The notes: a model not told the origin generated them from the letters alone. A stretch of DNA of 37,642 nucleotides from Pseudomonadota bacterium (GCA_021777535.1 JAJYDN010000022.1:1-37642), one strand, 5' to 3'. Positions 6,664-18,543 are shown, numbered from the stretch's first letter. Program-made: numbers and translations.

Positions 6664-7532
6664 CAGAGGCGGCGCCCCCAGTTCAGCTTCTGGCGCAAGA
6701 CCTCATAGTGGTTACGGTCGAGCGGGTGAATGAGCGTGACCGGCACGTCGGCGCGGCGCACACGGACCCGGTCGCCATTGACGAGCCGGAAGCTCGACTG
6801 GCCGTCAAAGGTGGCATGGGCGCTCTGGTCGCTCACCAGGACGATTTCGACATGCGAATGGCTTGGTACGGCGATCGGCCGGTTGCTGAGTGTGTGCGGG
6901 CAGATGGGCACGAGCACCAGCGCTGCGAGTTCCGGGTGCAGGATGGGCCCGCCGGCAGACATCGCGTAGGCAGTGGAGCCGGTCGGTGTTGCCACGATGA
7001 TCCCGTCGGCGCGCGAACCGCTCACGAATTGTCCGTCGATATAGGTCTCGAATTCGATGAGGCGGGCCAGTTCCCCCTTGTTGACCACCACATCATTGAA
7101 GGCGAGGCGCGTCAGGACGGTCTGTCCGCTGCGCACGATTTCCGCGGTCAGCAGAAAACGCTGCTCGGTCTGGTAGTGGCCATCGAGGATGCCGCCGATC
7201 ATGTCCATGTTGTCCGTGGAGACGTCGGCCAGGAAGCCCAGGCGGCCTATGTTGATGCCGATCAGGGGGATGCGGTGGACGGCCAGTGTCCGCGCCACGT
7301 TCAGCAGCGTGCCGTCGCCGCCCATGACGATGGCGAGATCGATCTCCGTGCCGATGCGCTCGATGGGGGCCGTCGGGACATGGTGAATGTTCAGGGCGGC
7401 GGCCGTGTCGGCGTCGACGACGATGTGGAGGTTGCGTTTTTGGAGGAGGGCGCACAGCCGCTCGAGGACCTCGCGTCCGCCCTTGTCGCCGTATTTTCCA
7501 AACAAACCGACACGTTCGATGCGTGTTTTCAT
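6663..7532 (-). CDS. nadK: NAD kinase
   Basis: NAD kinase phosphorylates NAD to NADP, setting the cell's NADPH pool. The 289-residue product has the signature GGDGTLLN with GGDG at 71-74, the NIGRLGFLADV segment, the NDVVVNKG loop and the RADGIIVATPTGSTAY motif that binds the substrate. I chose the ATG at 7532 (MKTRIERVGLFGKYGD), which gives the standard N-terminus; an in-frame ATG at 7544 would add four residues. Neither start has a clear Shine-Dalgarno. It is the first gene of the nadK-recN-GNAT operon and is divergent from hrcA. Confidence 0.95.
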   Translation of the reverse strand: MKTRIERVGLFGKYGDKGGREVLERLCALLQKRNLHIVVDADTAAALNIHHVPTAPIERIGTEIDLAIVMGGDGTLLNVARTLAVHRIPLIGINIGRLGFLADVSTDNMDMIGGILDGHYQTEQRFLLTAEIVRSGQTVLTRLAFNDVVVNKGELARLIEFETYIDGQFVSGSRADGIIVATPTGSTAYAMSAGGPILHPELAALVLVPICPHTLSNRPIAVPSHSHVEIVLVSDQSAHATFDGQSSFRLVNGDRVRVRRADVPVTLIHPLDRNHYEVLRQKLNWGRRL

Positions 7533-7606
7533 GCACAGTACCATTTATTGAATGAACACTAGCATGCGTTCCGGCTTCGGGGAAACAGGGAGGGAGCCGG
7601 TGCTTG

Positions 7607-7635
7607 TTGACAGGGCTGGGCGCTGTTGGTAGCGT
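7607..7635 (+). promoter_or_regulatory. Predicted sigma70 promoter of hrcA
   Basis: A perfect TTGACA (7607-7612) is followed after 17 bases by TAGCGT (7630-7635), a weaker -10 with three consensus matches. Transcription would start at about 7642, inside the CIRCE operator. Confidence 0.6.
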
Positions 7636-7638
7636 GAG

Positions 7639-7665
7639 CTGGCACTCAGAAACGTGGAGTGCTAA
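7639..7665 (+). promoter_or_regulatory. CIRCE operator (HrcA binding site)
   Basis: The element is an inverted repeat of nine bases, a nine-base centre (7648-7656) and nine bases. The right arm GAGTGCTAA (7657-7665) matches the consensus perfectly. The left arm CTGGCACTC (7639-7647) matches TTAGCACTC at 7 of 9. It overlaps the expected transcription start and ends 10 bases before the hrcA start codon, the classic place for HrcA autorepression. Confidence 0.92.
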
Positions 7666-7675
7666 GAGGATGAGC

Positions 7676-8731
7676 ATGGTTGCGTTGACGCCGCGTTCCG
7701 AACGTCTGCTGAAGGCCCTGATCGAACAGTACATAGCCGAGGGGCAGCCTGTCGGTTCCCGGAGCCTCGTCAAGCAGGCCGGTCTGGAATTCAGCCCCGC
7801 GACGGTCCGTAACGTCATGGCGGACCTCGAGGAAATGGGGCTTATCCGGTCTCCCCATACCTCGGCGGGGCGGGTCCCGACAGAGCTTGGCTACCGCCTG
7901 TTCGTCAACACGCTGCTCACGTCACAGCCTCTCGAGGCCGTCGACATCCGTGGCCTGGAGGAGCAGTTGCCTCTCCACCAGGACCCCCAGCAGTTGATCG
8001 AGGCGGCGTCGGGACTGCTTTCCCAGGTGACCAAGCTCGCCGGTGTCGTGCGTGTGCCGCGCCGGGCGCACGCAGGTTTCCTTCAGCTCGAATTTCTGAA
8101 TCTCTCGGCGCACCGTGTGCTCGTCATTCTGGTGGCCCAGGACGGCCAGGTCCTGAATCGTGTGATCCAGCCCAAGAGGCGCTATTCGCCGGCCGAGTTG
8201 CAGGAGGCGGCGAACATGTTCAACAGCGTCTACGCCGGCCGCTCGTTCGAGGATGTTCGCCGCAGCCTGGTCCGCGCGCTCGAGCAGGATAGCGAGGCCA
8301 TGCAGAAACTCATGCGTTCAGCGGTCGAAATGGCGCATGAAGTGTTCGGTGACCCGGGTGACGCCGATCCGCTGGTGGTGAGCGGGGAAGCGAATCTGCT
8401 GGCGTTTCCGGAGCTGAGCGACCGCGAGAAATTGAGGCGGCTTTTTGACGCATTCAATGCCAAACAGGATCTTCTGAGTCTCCTCGACCAGAGCATGGCC
8501 GCCGGGGGCATCCAGATCTTCATCGGAGGCGAGTCCGGCTACGAATCCCTTGAGCCGTGCAGTGTCATTGCGGCCCCCTACGACGTGGACGGCCAGATCG
8601 TCGGCACGCTGGCCGTGGTCGGTCCTACCCGGATGTCCTACAACCGGGTCATCTCTATCGTGGATGTGACTGCGCGGTTGCTAAGCGGCGCGCTTACCCA
8701 CAATGCCGGTCACGGCATGAACGACGCTTGA
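7676..8731 (+). CDS. hrcA: Heat-inducible transcription repressor HrcA
   Basis: HrcA represses chaperone operons by binding CIRCE; it needs GroEL to fold, so titration of the chaperone on heat shock relieves repression. The product is 351 residues, with an N-terminal winged helix (LTPRSERLLKALIEQYI, then FSPATVRNVMADLEEMGLI) followed by the motif SPHTSAGRVPTELGYR and the GAF-like regulatory domain ending FIGGESGYESLEPCSVIAAPY and GPTRMSYNRVISIVD. Two ATGs lie six bases apart (7670, 7676). The AGAGG at 7665-7669 abuts the first but is correctly spaced for the second, so I chose 7676. E. coli lacks hrcA. Here it heads hrcA-grpE-dnaK-dnaJ. Confidence 0.95.
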   Translation: MVALTPRSERLLKALIEQYIAEGQPVGSRSLVKQAGLEFSPATVRNVMADLEEMGLIRSPHTSAGRVPTELGYRLFVNTLLTSQPLEAVDIRGLEEQLPLHQDPQQLIEAASGLLSQVTKLAGVVRVPRRAHAGFLQLEFLNLSAHRVLVILVAQDGQVLNRVIQPKRRYSPAELQEAANMFNSVYAGRSFEDVRRSLVRALEQDSEAMQKLMRSAVEMAHEVFGDPGDADPLVVSGEANLLAFPELSDREKLRRLFDAFNAKQDLLSLLDQSMAAGGIQIFIGGESGYESLEPCSVIAAPYDVDGQIVGTLAVVGPTRMSYNRVISIVDVTARLLSGALTHNAGHGMNDA

Positions 8732-8754
8732 AACGCGTTGCATCGGCCCCACAT
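8727..8754 (+). promoter_or_regulatory. Predicted sigma32 (RpoH) heat-shock promoter before grpE
   Basis: CTTGAAA (8727-8733), 13 bases, then CCCCACAT (8747-8754) closely matches the RpoH consensus CTTGAAA - CCCCATNT. It overlaps the hrcA stop codon (TGA 8729-8731) and would start transcription about 60 bases before grpE. Confidence 0.75.
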
Positions 8755-8816
8755 TGGCCCAAAGCGTTTTTTCACATCTGGGACTTTAAGGCAAGCAATG
8801 TCAGGAGATCGGAACG

Positions 8817-9350
8817 ATGAGCGGTGATGGCGGACAGGCTGGGGATAAACACGCGGAGATGGCGGCCGAGGCGCCCAGCACCGACGCCTTGATGGCGGAA
8901 GTCGAGAAGTTGCGCGGCGAGCTCGCTGAAAACCGGGAGCGGATGCTGCGGGCGGTTGCGGAAAGCGAAAATGTCCGTCGCCGGGCCGAGCAAGATGCGG
9001 CCCAGGCCAGGAAATTCGCGGTCGAGCGTTTTGTGACGGAGCTGTTACCCGTCCGCGACAGCCTGGAGCGGGCCCGGACGGTCGACCGTGAGGCCCCGGA
9101 TATCGATGCCTTCCTGGCGGGTGTCGACCTCACCCTGAAGTTGATGGATAGCGTTCTCGAGAAATTCTCGGTCAGCGTGGTAAATCCGGCAGGGGAAAAG
9201 TTCAATCCGGAACAGCATCAGGCGATGACCATGATCGAGAGCGACAGCGTTCCGGCCAACCATGTTGTCGAAGTAGTCCAGAAGGGTTTCCTTCTGCACG
9301 ACCGGCTGCTGCGCCCGGCGCTTGTGGTGATTGCCAAGGGGCGCTCATGA
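8817..9350 (+). CDS. grpE: Nucleotide exchange factor GrpE
   Basis: GrpE releases ADP from DnaK and so resets the chaperone cycle. The 177-residue product shows the long N-terminal helix (LMAEVEKLRGELAENRERML, then RAVAESENVRRRAEQD), ARKFAVERFVTELLPVRDSLERA, and the C-terminal beta domain with FNPEQHQAMTMIES, VVEVVQKGFLLHDRLLRPA and a final VVIAKG. The ATG at 8817 is preceded by AGGAG at 8803-8807. It sits between hrcA and dnaK and is served both by read-through from the CIRCE-controlled promoter and by the RpoH-type promoter at 8727. Confidence 0.96.
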   Translation: MSGDGGQAGDKHAEMAAEAPSTDALMAEVEKLRGELAENRERMLRAVAESENVRRRAEQDAAQARKFAVERFVTELLPVRDSLERARTVDREAPDIDAFLAGVDLTLKLMDSVLEKFSVSVVNPAGEKFNPEQHQAMTMIESDSVPANHVVEVVQKGFLLHDRLLRPALVVIAKGRS

Positions 9351-9354
9351 ATCT

Positions 9355-9383
9355 CTTGAAAACGGTCTTTCTGTCCCCCATCT
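9355..9383 (+). promoter_or_regulatory. Predicted sigma32 (RpoH) heat-shock promoter before dnaK
   Basis: CTTGAAA (9355-9361), 14 bases, then CCCCATCT (9376-9383) is a near-consensus RpoH promoter, starting five bases after the grpE stop. Transcription would start at about 9390, leaving a leader of about 50 bases before dnaK. Confidence 0.78.
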
Positions 9384-9406
9384 CCTGCACAATACGGAAA
9401 ATTCAT

Positions 9407-9425
9407 CTCCTGCCAGAGGCGGGAG
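9407..9425 (+). promoter_or_regulatory. Hairpin in the dnaK leader just upstream of the ribosome site
   Basis: Arms 9407-9414 (CTCCTGCC) and 9418-9425 (GGCGGGAG) form an 8-bp stem with one T-G pair and a three-base loop. It ends four bases before the Shine-Dalgarno AGAGGA (9430-9435), leaving that site exposed. A stabilising or control element is possible. No T-run follows, so it is not a terminator. Confidence 0.45.
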
Positions 9426-9442
9426 TCTAGAGGACAATAGCG

Positions 9443-11365
9443 ATGGCAAAGATTATCGGCATAGATCTTGGGACGACAAACTCGTGCGTGGCCGTCGTCG
9501 AGGGCGGCAAGCCGCGTGTCATCGAGAACAGCGAGGGCGACCGCACTACGCCATCGGTTGTTGCGTACACGGGCGAGGGCGAGGTTCTGGTGGGCCAGCC
9601 GGCCAAGCGGCAGGCGGTCACGAATCCCCACAACACCTTGTATGCGGTCAAGCGCCTGATCGGCCGCAAGTTTGACGACGACATCGTTCAGCGCGATGTG
9701 AAGATGGTGCCCTACAAGATCATCAAGGCGAAAAATGGAGATGCCTGGGTAGAGGGCAACGGCAAGCAGATGGCCCCCCCCGAGGTGTCGGCGCGGGTCT
9801 TGCAGAAGATGAAAAAGACGGCCGAGGATTACCTGGGCGAGGAGGTGACCGAGGCGGTCATCACCGTGCCGGCCTATTTCAACGACTCGCAGCGGCAGGC
9901 GACGAAGGACGCCGGGCGCATTGCCGGCCTCAATGTCAAGCGCATCATCAATGAGCCGACGGCCGCGGCGCTCGCCTTTGGTCTCGACAAGAAAGAGGGA
10001 GACCGGAAGATCGCGGTCTACGATCTCGGTGGCGGCACGTTCGACATCTCGATCATCGAGATCGCCGAGGTGGATGGCGAACACCAGTTCGAGGTGCTGT
10101 CGACGAACGGCGACACCTTCCTCGGCGGTGAAGATTTCGATCTGCGCCTCATCGACTATCTTGCCGATGAATTCAAGAAGGACGCGGGTATCGACCTGCA
10201 CAAGGATGCGCTGGCGCTGCAGCGGCTGAAAGACGCTGCCGAAAAGGCGAAGATCGAGCTGTCTTCACGTACCCAGACCGACGTGAACCTGCCATACATC
10301 ACGGCCGACGCGAGCGGACCGAAGCATTTGAACGTGAAGATCACGCGGGCAAAGCTGGAAAGTCTCGTCGAAGACCTCATTCGGCGGACGATCGAGCCCT
10401 GCAAGATCGCCTTGAAGGATGCGGGCCTCTCGGCGGCCCAGGTGGACGACGTCATTCTGGTGGGTGGCCAGACGCGCATGCCGAAAGTGCAGGAGGCCGT
10501 GCGTGATTTCTTCGGCAAGGAACCGCGCAAGGACGTCAATCCGGACGAGGCCGTGGCCATTGGTGCCGCGATCCAGGGCGGTGTGCTGGCAGGCGACGTG
10601 CGGGATGTGCTGCTGCTGGATGTGACGCCGCTTTCGCTCGGCATCGAGACGATGGGCGGCGTGATGACCAAGCTCATCCAGAAGAACACGACCATTCCGA
10701 CCAAGGCGGCACAGGTGTTTTCTACCGCCGAGGACAACCAGACCGCCGTGACGGTGCATGTTCTGCAGGGCGAGCGCGAGATGGCGAACGGCAACAAGTC
10801 GCTCGGGCGTTTCGACCTGACCGACATTCCGGCGTCTCCGCGCGGTGTGCCGCAGATCGAAGTGGCCTTCGATATCGACGCCAATGGAATCCTGCATGTG
10901 TCGGCGCGGGACAAGGCGACCGGCAAGGAGAACAAGATCGTCATCAAATCGAGTTCCGGCCTGAGCGAAGCGGAAATCCAGCGCATGGTGCAGGATGCCG
11001 AGGCGCACGCAGAGGAGGATCGCAAGGCGCACGAACTGGTGGAGGCCCGGAATCACGCCGACTCCCTGATCCACAGCGCACGGAAATCGCTGAAGGATCT
11101 GGGCGACAAGGTGAGCGGTACCGACCGCGCGGCAGTCGAGGCGGCGATCAGCGACCTCGAAGGGGTGCTGAAGGGCGATAACAAGGATGCCATCACCACC
11201 AAGACGGAGATTCTCGCGCAGGCGAGCCACAAACTTGCCGAGCAGATGTACAGCGCGGGCCAGCAGGCTCAAGGTGAACCGGCAGGCGGGCAGGGACAGG
11301 CCGCGCAGGACAATGTCGTCGACGCCGAATTCGAGGAAGTGAAGGAGAATCGGCAGAAATCCTGA
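9443..11365 (+). CDS. dnaK: Molecular chaperone DnaK (Hsp70)
   Basis: DnaK binds exposed hydrophobic peptides in an ATP-dependent cycle with DnaJ and GrpE. The 640-residue product has the three Hsp70 signatures: [14 protein letters not shown] near the N-terminus, [18 protein letters not shown] in the nucleotide domain and [17 protein letters not shown] at its end. These are followed by the linker [19 protein letters not shown] and the substrate domain, with the tail ending DAEFEEV, as in E. coli. Length is normal. The ATG at 9443 is set by AGAGGA at 9430-9435. It follows grpE with its own heat-shock promoter, and a terminator separates it from dnaJ. Confidence 0.98.
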   Translation: MAKIIGIDLGTTNSCVAVVEGGKPRVIENSEGDRTTPSVVAYTGEGEVLVGQPAKRQAVTNPHNTLYAVKRLIGRKFDDDIVQRDVKMVPYKIIKAKNGDAWVEGNGKQMAPPEVSARVLQKMKKTAEDYLGEEVTEAVITVPAYFNDSQRQATKDAGRIAGLNVKRIINEPTAAALAFGLDKKEGDRKIAVYDLGGGTFDISIIEIAEVDGEHQFEVLSTNGDTFLGGEDFDLRLIDYLADEFKKDAGIDLHKDALALQRLKDAAEKAKIELSSRTQTDVNLPYITADASGPKHLNVKITRAKLESLVEDLIRRTIEPCKIALKDAGLSAAQVDDVILVGGQTRMPKVQEAVRDFFGKEPRKDVNPDEAVAIGAAIQGGVLAGDVRDVLLLDVTPLSLGIETMGGVMTKLIQKNTTIPTKAAQVFSTAEDNQTAVTVHVLQGEREMANGNKSLGRFDLTDIPASPRGVPQIEVAFDIDANGILHVSARDKATGKENKIVIKSSSGLSEAEIQRMVQDAEAHAEEDRKAHELVEARNHADSLIHSARKSLKDLGDKVSGTDRAAVEAAISDLEGVLKGDNKDAITTKTEILAQASHKLAEQMYSAGQQAQGEPAGGQGQAAQDNVVDAEFEEVKENRQKS

Positions 11366-11393
11366 GCGGCATTGACGGCATGCCGACAGTCCG

Positions 11394-11434
11394 GGGCACG
11401 GATGTTTTGTTGACGTCCGTGCCCTTGTTCTTTT
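11394..11434 (+). terminator. Terminator between dnaK and dnaJ
   Basis: GGGCACGGA (11394-11402) pairs perfectly with TCCGTGCCC (11416-11424) around a 13-base loop and is followed by the T-rich run 11425-11434. It lies 29 bases after the dnaK stop. If partly read through, it would set DnaJ below DnaK. Confidence 0.8.
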
Positions 11435-11459
11435 ATCGTGTCCGTTTTGTGTGGTTTTT

Positions 11460-12593
11460 ATGAGCAAACGCGATTATTACGAAGTGCTGGGTATCGCGCG
11501 CGGTGCCGATGAGGCAGAGGTCAAGAAGGCCTATCGCCGCCTGGCAATGAAATACCATCCGGATCGCAATCCCGACGACAAGAGTGCCGAAGTGCGCTTC
11601 AAGGAGTGCAAGGAGGCGTACGAGATTCTTTGCGACCCGCAAAAGCGCGCGGCCTACGATCAGTTCGGGCACAGCGGTGTCGAAGGCGCCGGGGCGGGCG
11701 CGGGCGGATTCTACGGTGGCGGCGCGGCCGGGTTCGCGGATATCTTCGGCGACGTTTTTGGCGACATTTTCGGCGGAGGCGGCGGGCGGCGCCAGCAGGT
11801 CTACCGCGGCGCGGACGTGCGCATCAGCATCGACCTTTCTCTCGAAGAGGCGGTGCACGGGATCGAAAAACGCATCCGCGTACCGACCCTGGCGGCCTGT
11901 GATATCTGCCATGGATCGGGTGCGCGCGCAGGCAGCAATCCCATCATCTGTCCAACGTGCGCAGGCCACGGCCAGGTGCGCATGCAGCAGGGATTCTTCT
12001 CCATTCAGCAGACATGCCCCAACTGCCGCGGTAGCGGCCGCATGATCGCGCATCCGTGCCCGGAATGCCGCGGCGAAGGGCGCGTGCGCACATCGAAGAC
12101 GTTGTCCGTGACGATTCCGGCGGGTGTCGACGAGGGCGACCAGATACGCGTAGCCGGACAGGGTGACGCGGGTGAGAGCGGCGGGCAGCCGGGGGATCTG
12201 TATGTGCAGGTTCGGCTCAAGCCCCATGCGCTATTCCATCGGGAGCAGGACAATCTCTACTGCAAGGTGCCGGTCAGTTTCGCGACGGTTGTGCTGGGCG
12301 GCGAGATCGAGGTGCCGACCCTCGATGGACCGACCACGCTGAAGATCCCCGCGGAGACGCCAACGGAGAAGACCTTTTCCCTGCGTGGAAAGGGTGTGAA
12401 GAACGTGCGTAACGGGCATGTGGGAGATCTGTTCTGCAAGATCATGGTCGAAACACCGGTGAATCTGACCCGCGCGCAGCGGGAGATGCTCACCAGTTTC
12501 GAGGAGTCGCTGCGCGACGGCGGTGAGCGCCATCATCCCGAGCAGCGCTCGTGGATCGACAAACTGCGCGGTTTCTTCGAGTCCAGGGCTTGA
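11460..12593 (+). CDS. dnaJ: Chaperone protein DnaJ (Hsp40)
   Basis: DnaJ delivers substrates to DnaK and stimulates its ATPase. The 377-residue product is a complete type I J-protein: the J domain with the HPD motif (MKYHPDRN), a Gly/Phe-rich linker ([13 protein letters not shown] to GDIFGGGGG), four CxxCxGxG-type zinc repeats ([32 protein letters not shown]), and the C-terminal substrate-binding domains. I chose the ATG at 11460 ([11 protein letters not shown]) rather than the GTG three codons upstream. There is no Shine-Dalgarno: the 30 bases before the start are T-rich. It follows dnaK after a terminator. Confidence 0.97.
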   Translation: MSKRDYYEVLGIARGADEAEVKKAYRRLAMKYHPDRNPDDKSAEVRFKECKEAYEILCDPQKRAAYDQFGHSGVEGAGAGAGGFYGGGAAGFADIFGDVFGDIFGGGGGRRQQVYRGADVRISIDLSLEEAVHGIEKRIRVPTLAACDICHGSGARAGSNPIICPTCAGHGQVRMQQGFFSIQQTCPNCRGSGRMIAHPCPECRGEGRVRTSKTLSVTIPAGVDEGDQIRVAGQGDAGESGGQPGDLYVQVRLKPHALFHREQDNLYCKVPVSFATVVLGGEIEVPTLDGPTTLKIPAETPTEKTFSLRGKGVKNVRNGHVGDLFCKIMVETPVNLTRAQREMLTSFEESLRDGGERHHPEQRSWIDKLRGFFESRA

Positions 12594-12686
12594 TGGGCGG
12601 GGCCCGGCAGGGCGTCCGGCCGCTAAACCGCGGGCGCCGGGAATAAAGAAGCGCGGCGGTCGTCTCTCGTTCAGAAGGAGGAACTT

Positions 12687-13184
12687 ATGCGTGATTCTGG
12701 ACGTGTTGACCGCAAGCGCCGCCGGTTGCTGGTGGCGGCCGGCGGCGTGGTGGCGGCGGCCGGCGCGAAGGCGGCCATGGCGGATTCGGCAGACAGCCTG
12801 AATCTGAGCTTTCCGGGCCAAAAGCCTGCACACCTCGTCGTTTACCAGCTGAATCAGGCCGGGCACGATTATCAGCAGCACATCCTGTCGTCCGTACAGG
12901 CGCTGTTGCGCCATTACGGTGACTCCGTCGGTATCGTGGTGACCTGCTTTGGTCCGGGGATCAGTGTCGTTTTGAAAAAGCCGATCCGGCCCGTCGCGCG
13001 CCGCATCCGCGAAGGTGTCTCGAGTTTGAGCGACTATGGTGTCGCGTTCCATGGATGCGGCAACACCCTGAGAACCATGCATCTTGCGCGCGGCGACCTT
13101 TTGCCGTTCGTGAAATACGTATCGATGGGGGCCGCGGATCTCATGGAGCTGCAGCACCAGGGCTATGCCTACATCGCCTGGTAA
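12687..13184 (+). CDS. Tat-exported DsrE/DsrF-family protein
   Basis: The 165-residue product begins with a basic region carrying consecutive arginines (DRKRRRLLVAAGG) and an alanine-rich hydrophobic stretch to about residue 32 (AKAAMA), consistent with a twin-arginine signal peptide. The rest fits the DsrE/DsrF/TusD-like fold: AHLVVYQLNQAGHDYQQHILSSV, VGIVVTCFGPGISVVL with Cys87, and YGVAFHGCGNTL with Cys124. Relatives in the cytoplasm carry sulfur as persulfides; exported members are of unknown function, and two cysteines in the mature part make a sulfur or redox role plausible but unproven. The start is set by a perfect AAGGAGG at 12675-12681, which predicts strong translation. It lies 93 bases after dnaJ and could be part of the chaperone operon or have its own promoter. 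Confidence 0.75.
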   Translation: MRDSGRVDRKRRRLLVAAGGVVAAAGAKAAMADSADSLNLSFPGQKPAHLVVYQLNQAGHDYQQHILSSVQALLRHYGDSVGIVVTCFGPGISVVLKKPIRPVARRIREGVSSLSDYGVAFHGCGNTLRTMHLARGDLLPFVKYVSMGAADLMELQHQGYAYIAW

Positions 13185-13271
13185 GGCTAACGGGCGGCAG
13201 GTGTTTTCGGGTATGCTTGGCGGGTGCGGCGGGCAGCCGTTCCATTCCGCCGACCCGGGATTTCACGCGTG

Positions 13272-14066
13272 ATGAAGATCGCAATAGCCGGCGCCACCGG
13301 CCGCATGGGCCGTGCCCTGCTCGATGCCGCCGGTGCGGCCGATGACATGGTTCTGTCGGGGGCGCTCGTGCGGCCCGGACACCCGGCGCTGGGCCAGGAG
13401 GCGGCGCTTTTGGCAGGCGGCGGGGGCGTTGTGCGGCTCACTGACGACGTGGATGCGGTGATCGGTGGCTGTGACGTCCTGATCGACTTTACTTCTCCTG
13501 CGGCCACGCTCGCCTTTGCGCAGGTCTGTGCGGCGGCAGGCCGTCCGGCGGTGATTGGCACGACCGGTCTCTCGCCAGACGACATGGAGCGGTTGCGTGC
13601 CCATGCGGGGCGTATTCCGCTCGTCGTCGCCGCCAATACCAGTGTGGGTGTCACGTTGTCCCTGCATCTGCTCGAGATCGCGGCCCGCGTGCTGGCGGAT
13701 GCCGATGTGGAGATCGTGGAGGCCCACCATCGCCATAAGGTGGATGCGCCCTCAGGCACGGCCCTCGCCATGGGGCGGGCGGTCGCACAGGCGCGCGGCC
13801 AGCGCCTGGAGGATGTGGCCGTCTACGACCGGCACGGGCGGCGGGAACCGCGGGCGGACGGCAGCATCGGGTTCGCGAGCATCCGCGCGGGCGAGATCGT
13901 GGGCGACCATCGGGTCATGCTGGTCGGCCCCGCGGAACGCCTCGAGATCGTTCATGTCGCCGACAACCGGCGGGTGTTCGCCGATGGCGCGTTGCGGGCG
14001 GCGCGTTTTGTGAAGACAGCGGCTCCCGGCCTCTACGATATGCGGGATGTCCTTGGACTGCGTTGA
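13272..14066 (+). CDS. dapB: 4-hydroxy-tetrahydrodipicolinate reductase
   Basis: DapB reduces 4-hydroxy-tetrahydrodipicolinate with NAD(P)H in the lysine and diaminopimelate pathway. The 264-residue product has the Rossmann motif IAGATGRMGR at 5-14, the DVLIDFTSP segment, GTTGLS, and the active-site stretch EAHHRHKVDAPSGTA, followed by the FASIRAGEIVGDH domain. I chose the ATG at 13272 (MKIAIAGA), not the GTG at 13224, because only the former gives the family N-terminus. The ribosome site is weak. It is followed by a strong terminator, so it is not simply part of the carAB transcript, although dapB-carA-carB is a common gammaproteobacterial order. Confidence 0.95.
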   Translation: MKIAIAGATGRMGRALLDAAGAADDMVLSGALVRPGHPALGQEAALLAGGGGVVRLTDDVDAVIGGCDVLIDFTSPAATLAFAQVCAAAGRPAVIGTTGLSPDDMERLRAHAGRIPLVVAANTSVGVTLSLHLLEIAARVLADADVEIVEAHHRHKVDAPSGTALAMGRAVAQARGQRLEDVAVYDRHGRREPRADGSIGFASIRAGEIVGDHRVMLVGPAERLEIVHVADNRRVFADGALRAARFVKTAAPGLYDMRDVLGLR

Positions 14067-14127
14067 TTTCGCGCGGGCGCACCGTTACAATCCGTCCCAA
14101 AATCCAGTCTGTTATGGTTATAAAGAG

Positions 14128-14156
14128 CGGGAGCGGCGATGGTCGCTCCCGTTTTT
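14128..14156 (+). terminator. Rho-independent terminator between dapB and carA
   Basis: An 8-bp stem (14128-14135 with 14144-14151, CGGGAGCG/CGCTCCCG), an 8-base loop and then TTTTT (14152-14156). It ends dapB transcription, or acts as an attenuator before carA. The in-frame ATG at 14139 lies in its loop. Confidence 0.85.
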
Positions 14157-14183
14157 GTGTACGAATCCTGCGCGGGGGGTCTC

Positions 14184-15299
14184 TTGGCGTACTCAGCACT
14201 ACTTGCTCTCGCTGACGGTACGGTCTTTTTTGGGCACTCCATAGGCGCAACCGGCGAGGCCCAAGGCGAGCTTGTTTTCAATACGGCGCTGTCCGGGTAT
14301 CAGGAAATCCTGACAGATCCCTCGTATGCCGGGCAGATCGTCACCCTGACCTATCCGCACATCGGCAACACCGGTACCAATGATGAGGATATGGAGTCGG
14401 CGAAGGCCTATGCGGCCGGCCTGGTCGTGCGCGACAAGCCGTCGCGGTTCAGCAATTTCCGCAGCCACGAGGATCTGGCGGCCTTTCTTGGCCGTCAGGG
14501 GGTTGTGGCCATCGCGGGCGTGGATACCCGGGCCCTGACGCGGCGTCTGCGCGAAAAGGGCGCCCAGAACGCATGCATCATGGCAGGTGAACTGAACGCG
14601 GAGCGGGCGGTGGCCCAGGCCCGCGCGTTTGCCGGTCTCGACGGCATGGATCTCGCGCGCACGGTATCGACCCACGACACCTACATGTGGACGAAGGGTC
14701 TGTGGCAGGCCGAGTCGGCGCCCCGGCGCTTCCATGTGGTCGCCTACGATTTTGGCATCAAGCACAACATCTTGCGGCATCTGGTGGCGGTGGGTTGCGA
14801 AGTGACCGTTGTGCCGGCGACGGCTCCGGCCGCTGCCGTGCTGGCGCACAGGCCTGACGGCGTATTCCTGTCCAATGGTCCAGGCGACCCCAAGGCCTGT
14901 GATTACGCCATTGCGGCCACGCGCACGCTGGTAGAATCGGGCCTGCCGGTATTTGGCATCTGTCTCGGGCACCAGCTGCTTGGACTCGCGTTGGGCGCGC
15001 GGACCGTGAAGATGAAATTCGGGCATCACGGCGCCAACCACCCGGTGATCGACGTCGATACGGGCAAGGTGATGATCACGAGCCAGAACCACGGGTTTGC
15101 CGTAGAGGAATCGAATCTGCCGGCGACGCTCCGGGTGACCCATCGTTCTTTGTTCGACGGATCGGTGCAGGGGCTCGGGCATGTCAGCCGTCCTGTCTTT
15201 TCGTTTCAGGGTCATCCGGAGGCCAGCCCAGGGCCCCATGACATGGACCCGCTCTTTGCACGATTTGCGGCCCTGATGGCGGGCCGCGCAGCTTCCTAG
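14184..15299 (+). CDS. carA: Carbamoyl-phosphate synthase small (glutaminase) subunit
   Basis: CarA hydrolyses glutamine and channels ammonia to CarB, making carbamoyl phosphate for arginine and pyrimidines. From the TTG at 14184 the product is 371 residues, beginning (M)[18 protein letters not shown], which matches the E. coli start (IKSALLVLEDGT). The class I glutaminase triad is present: nucleophile Cys260 in GICLGHQ, with His344 and Glu346 in FQGHPEAS. The frame is open back to an ATG at 14139, but that codon is in the loop of a terminator and would add 15 residues not typical of the family, so I prefer the TTG. A G-run lies just upstream as a weak ribosome site. carB follows after seven bases. 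Confidence 0.93.
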   Translation: MAYSALLALADGTVFFGHSIGATGEAQGELVFNTALSGYQEILTDPSYAGQIVTLTYPHIGNTGTNDEDMESAKAYAAGLVVRDKPSRFSNFRSHEDLAAFLGRQGVVAIAGVDTRALTRRLREKGAQNACIMAGELNAERAVAQARAFAGLDGMDLARTVSTHDTYMWTKGLWQAESAPRRFHVVAYDFGIKHNILRHLVAVGCEVTVVPATAPAAAVLAHRPDGVFLSNGPGDPKACDYAIAATRTLVESGLPVFGICLGHQLLGLALGARTVKMKFGHHGANHPVIDVDTGKVMITSQNHGFAVEESNLPATLRVTHRSLFDGSVQGLGHVSRPVFSFQGHPEASPGPHDMDPLFARFAALMAGRAAS

Positions 15300-15306
15300 G
15301 ACGGTT

Positions 15307-18535
<3,229 letters not shown>

Positions 18536-18543
<8 letters not shown>

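Noticed and set aside
10265-11467. A 400-codon open frame on the minus strand opposite dnaK
   Set aside because: Antisense frames opposite dnaK are a well-known artefact in GC-rich genomes. No family motif, and it crosses the dnaK-dnaJ terminator.
12594-12686. GC-rich palindromic arms between dnaJ and the DsrE-like gene (CCCGGC / GCCGGG)
   Set aside because: The loop is long and no T-run follows, so I cannot call a terminator.
14119-14124. TATAAA as a carA promoter -10 box
   Set aside because: No acceptable -35 at 16-18 bases (CCCAAA), and the transcript would begin inside the terminator stem.
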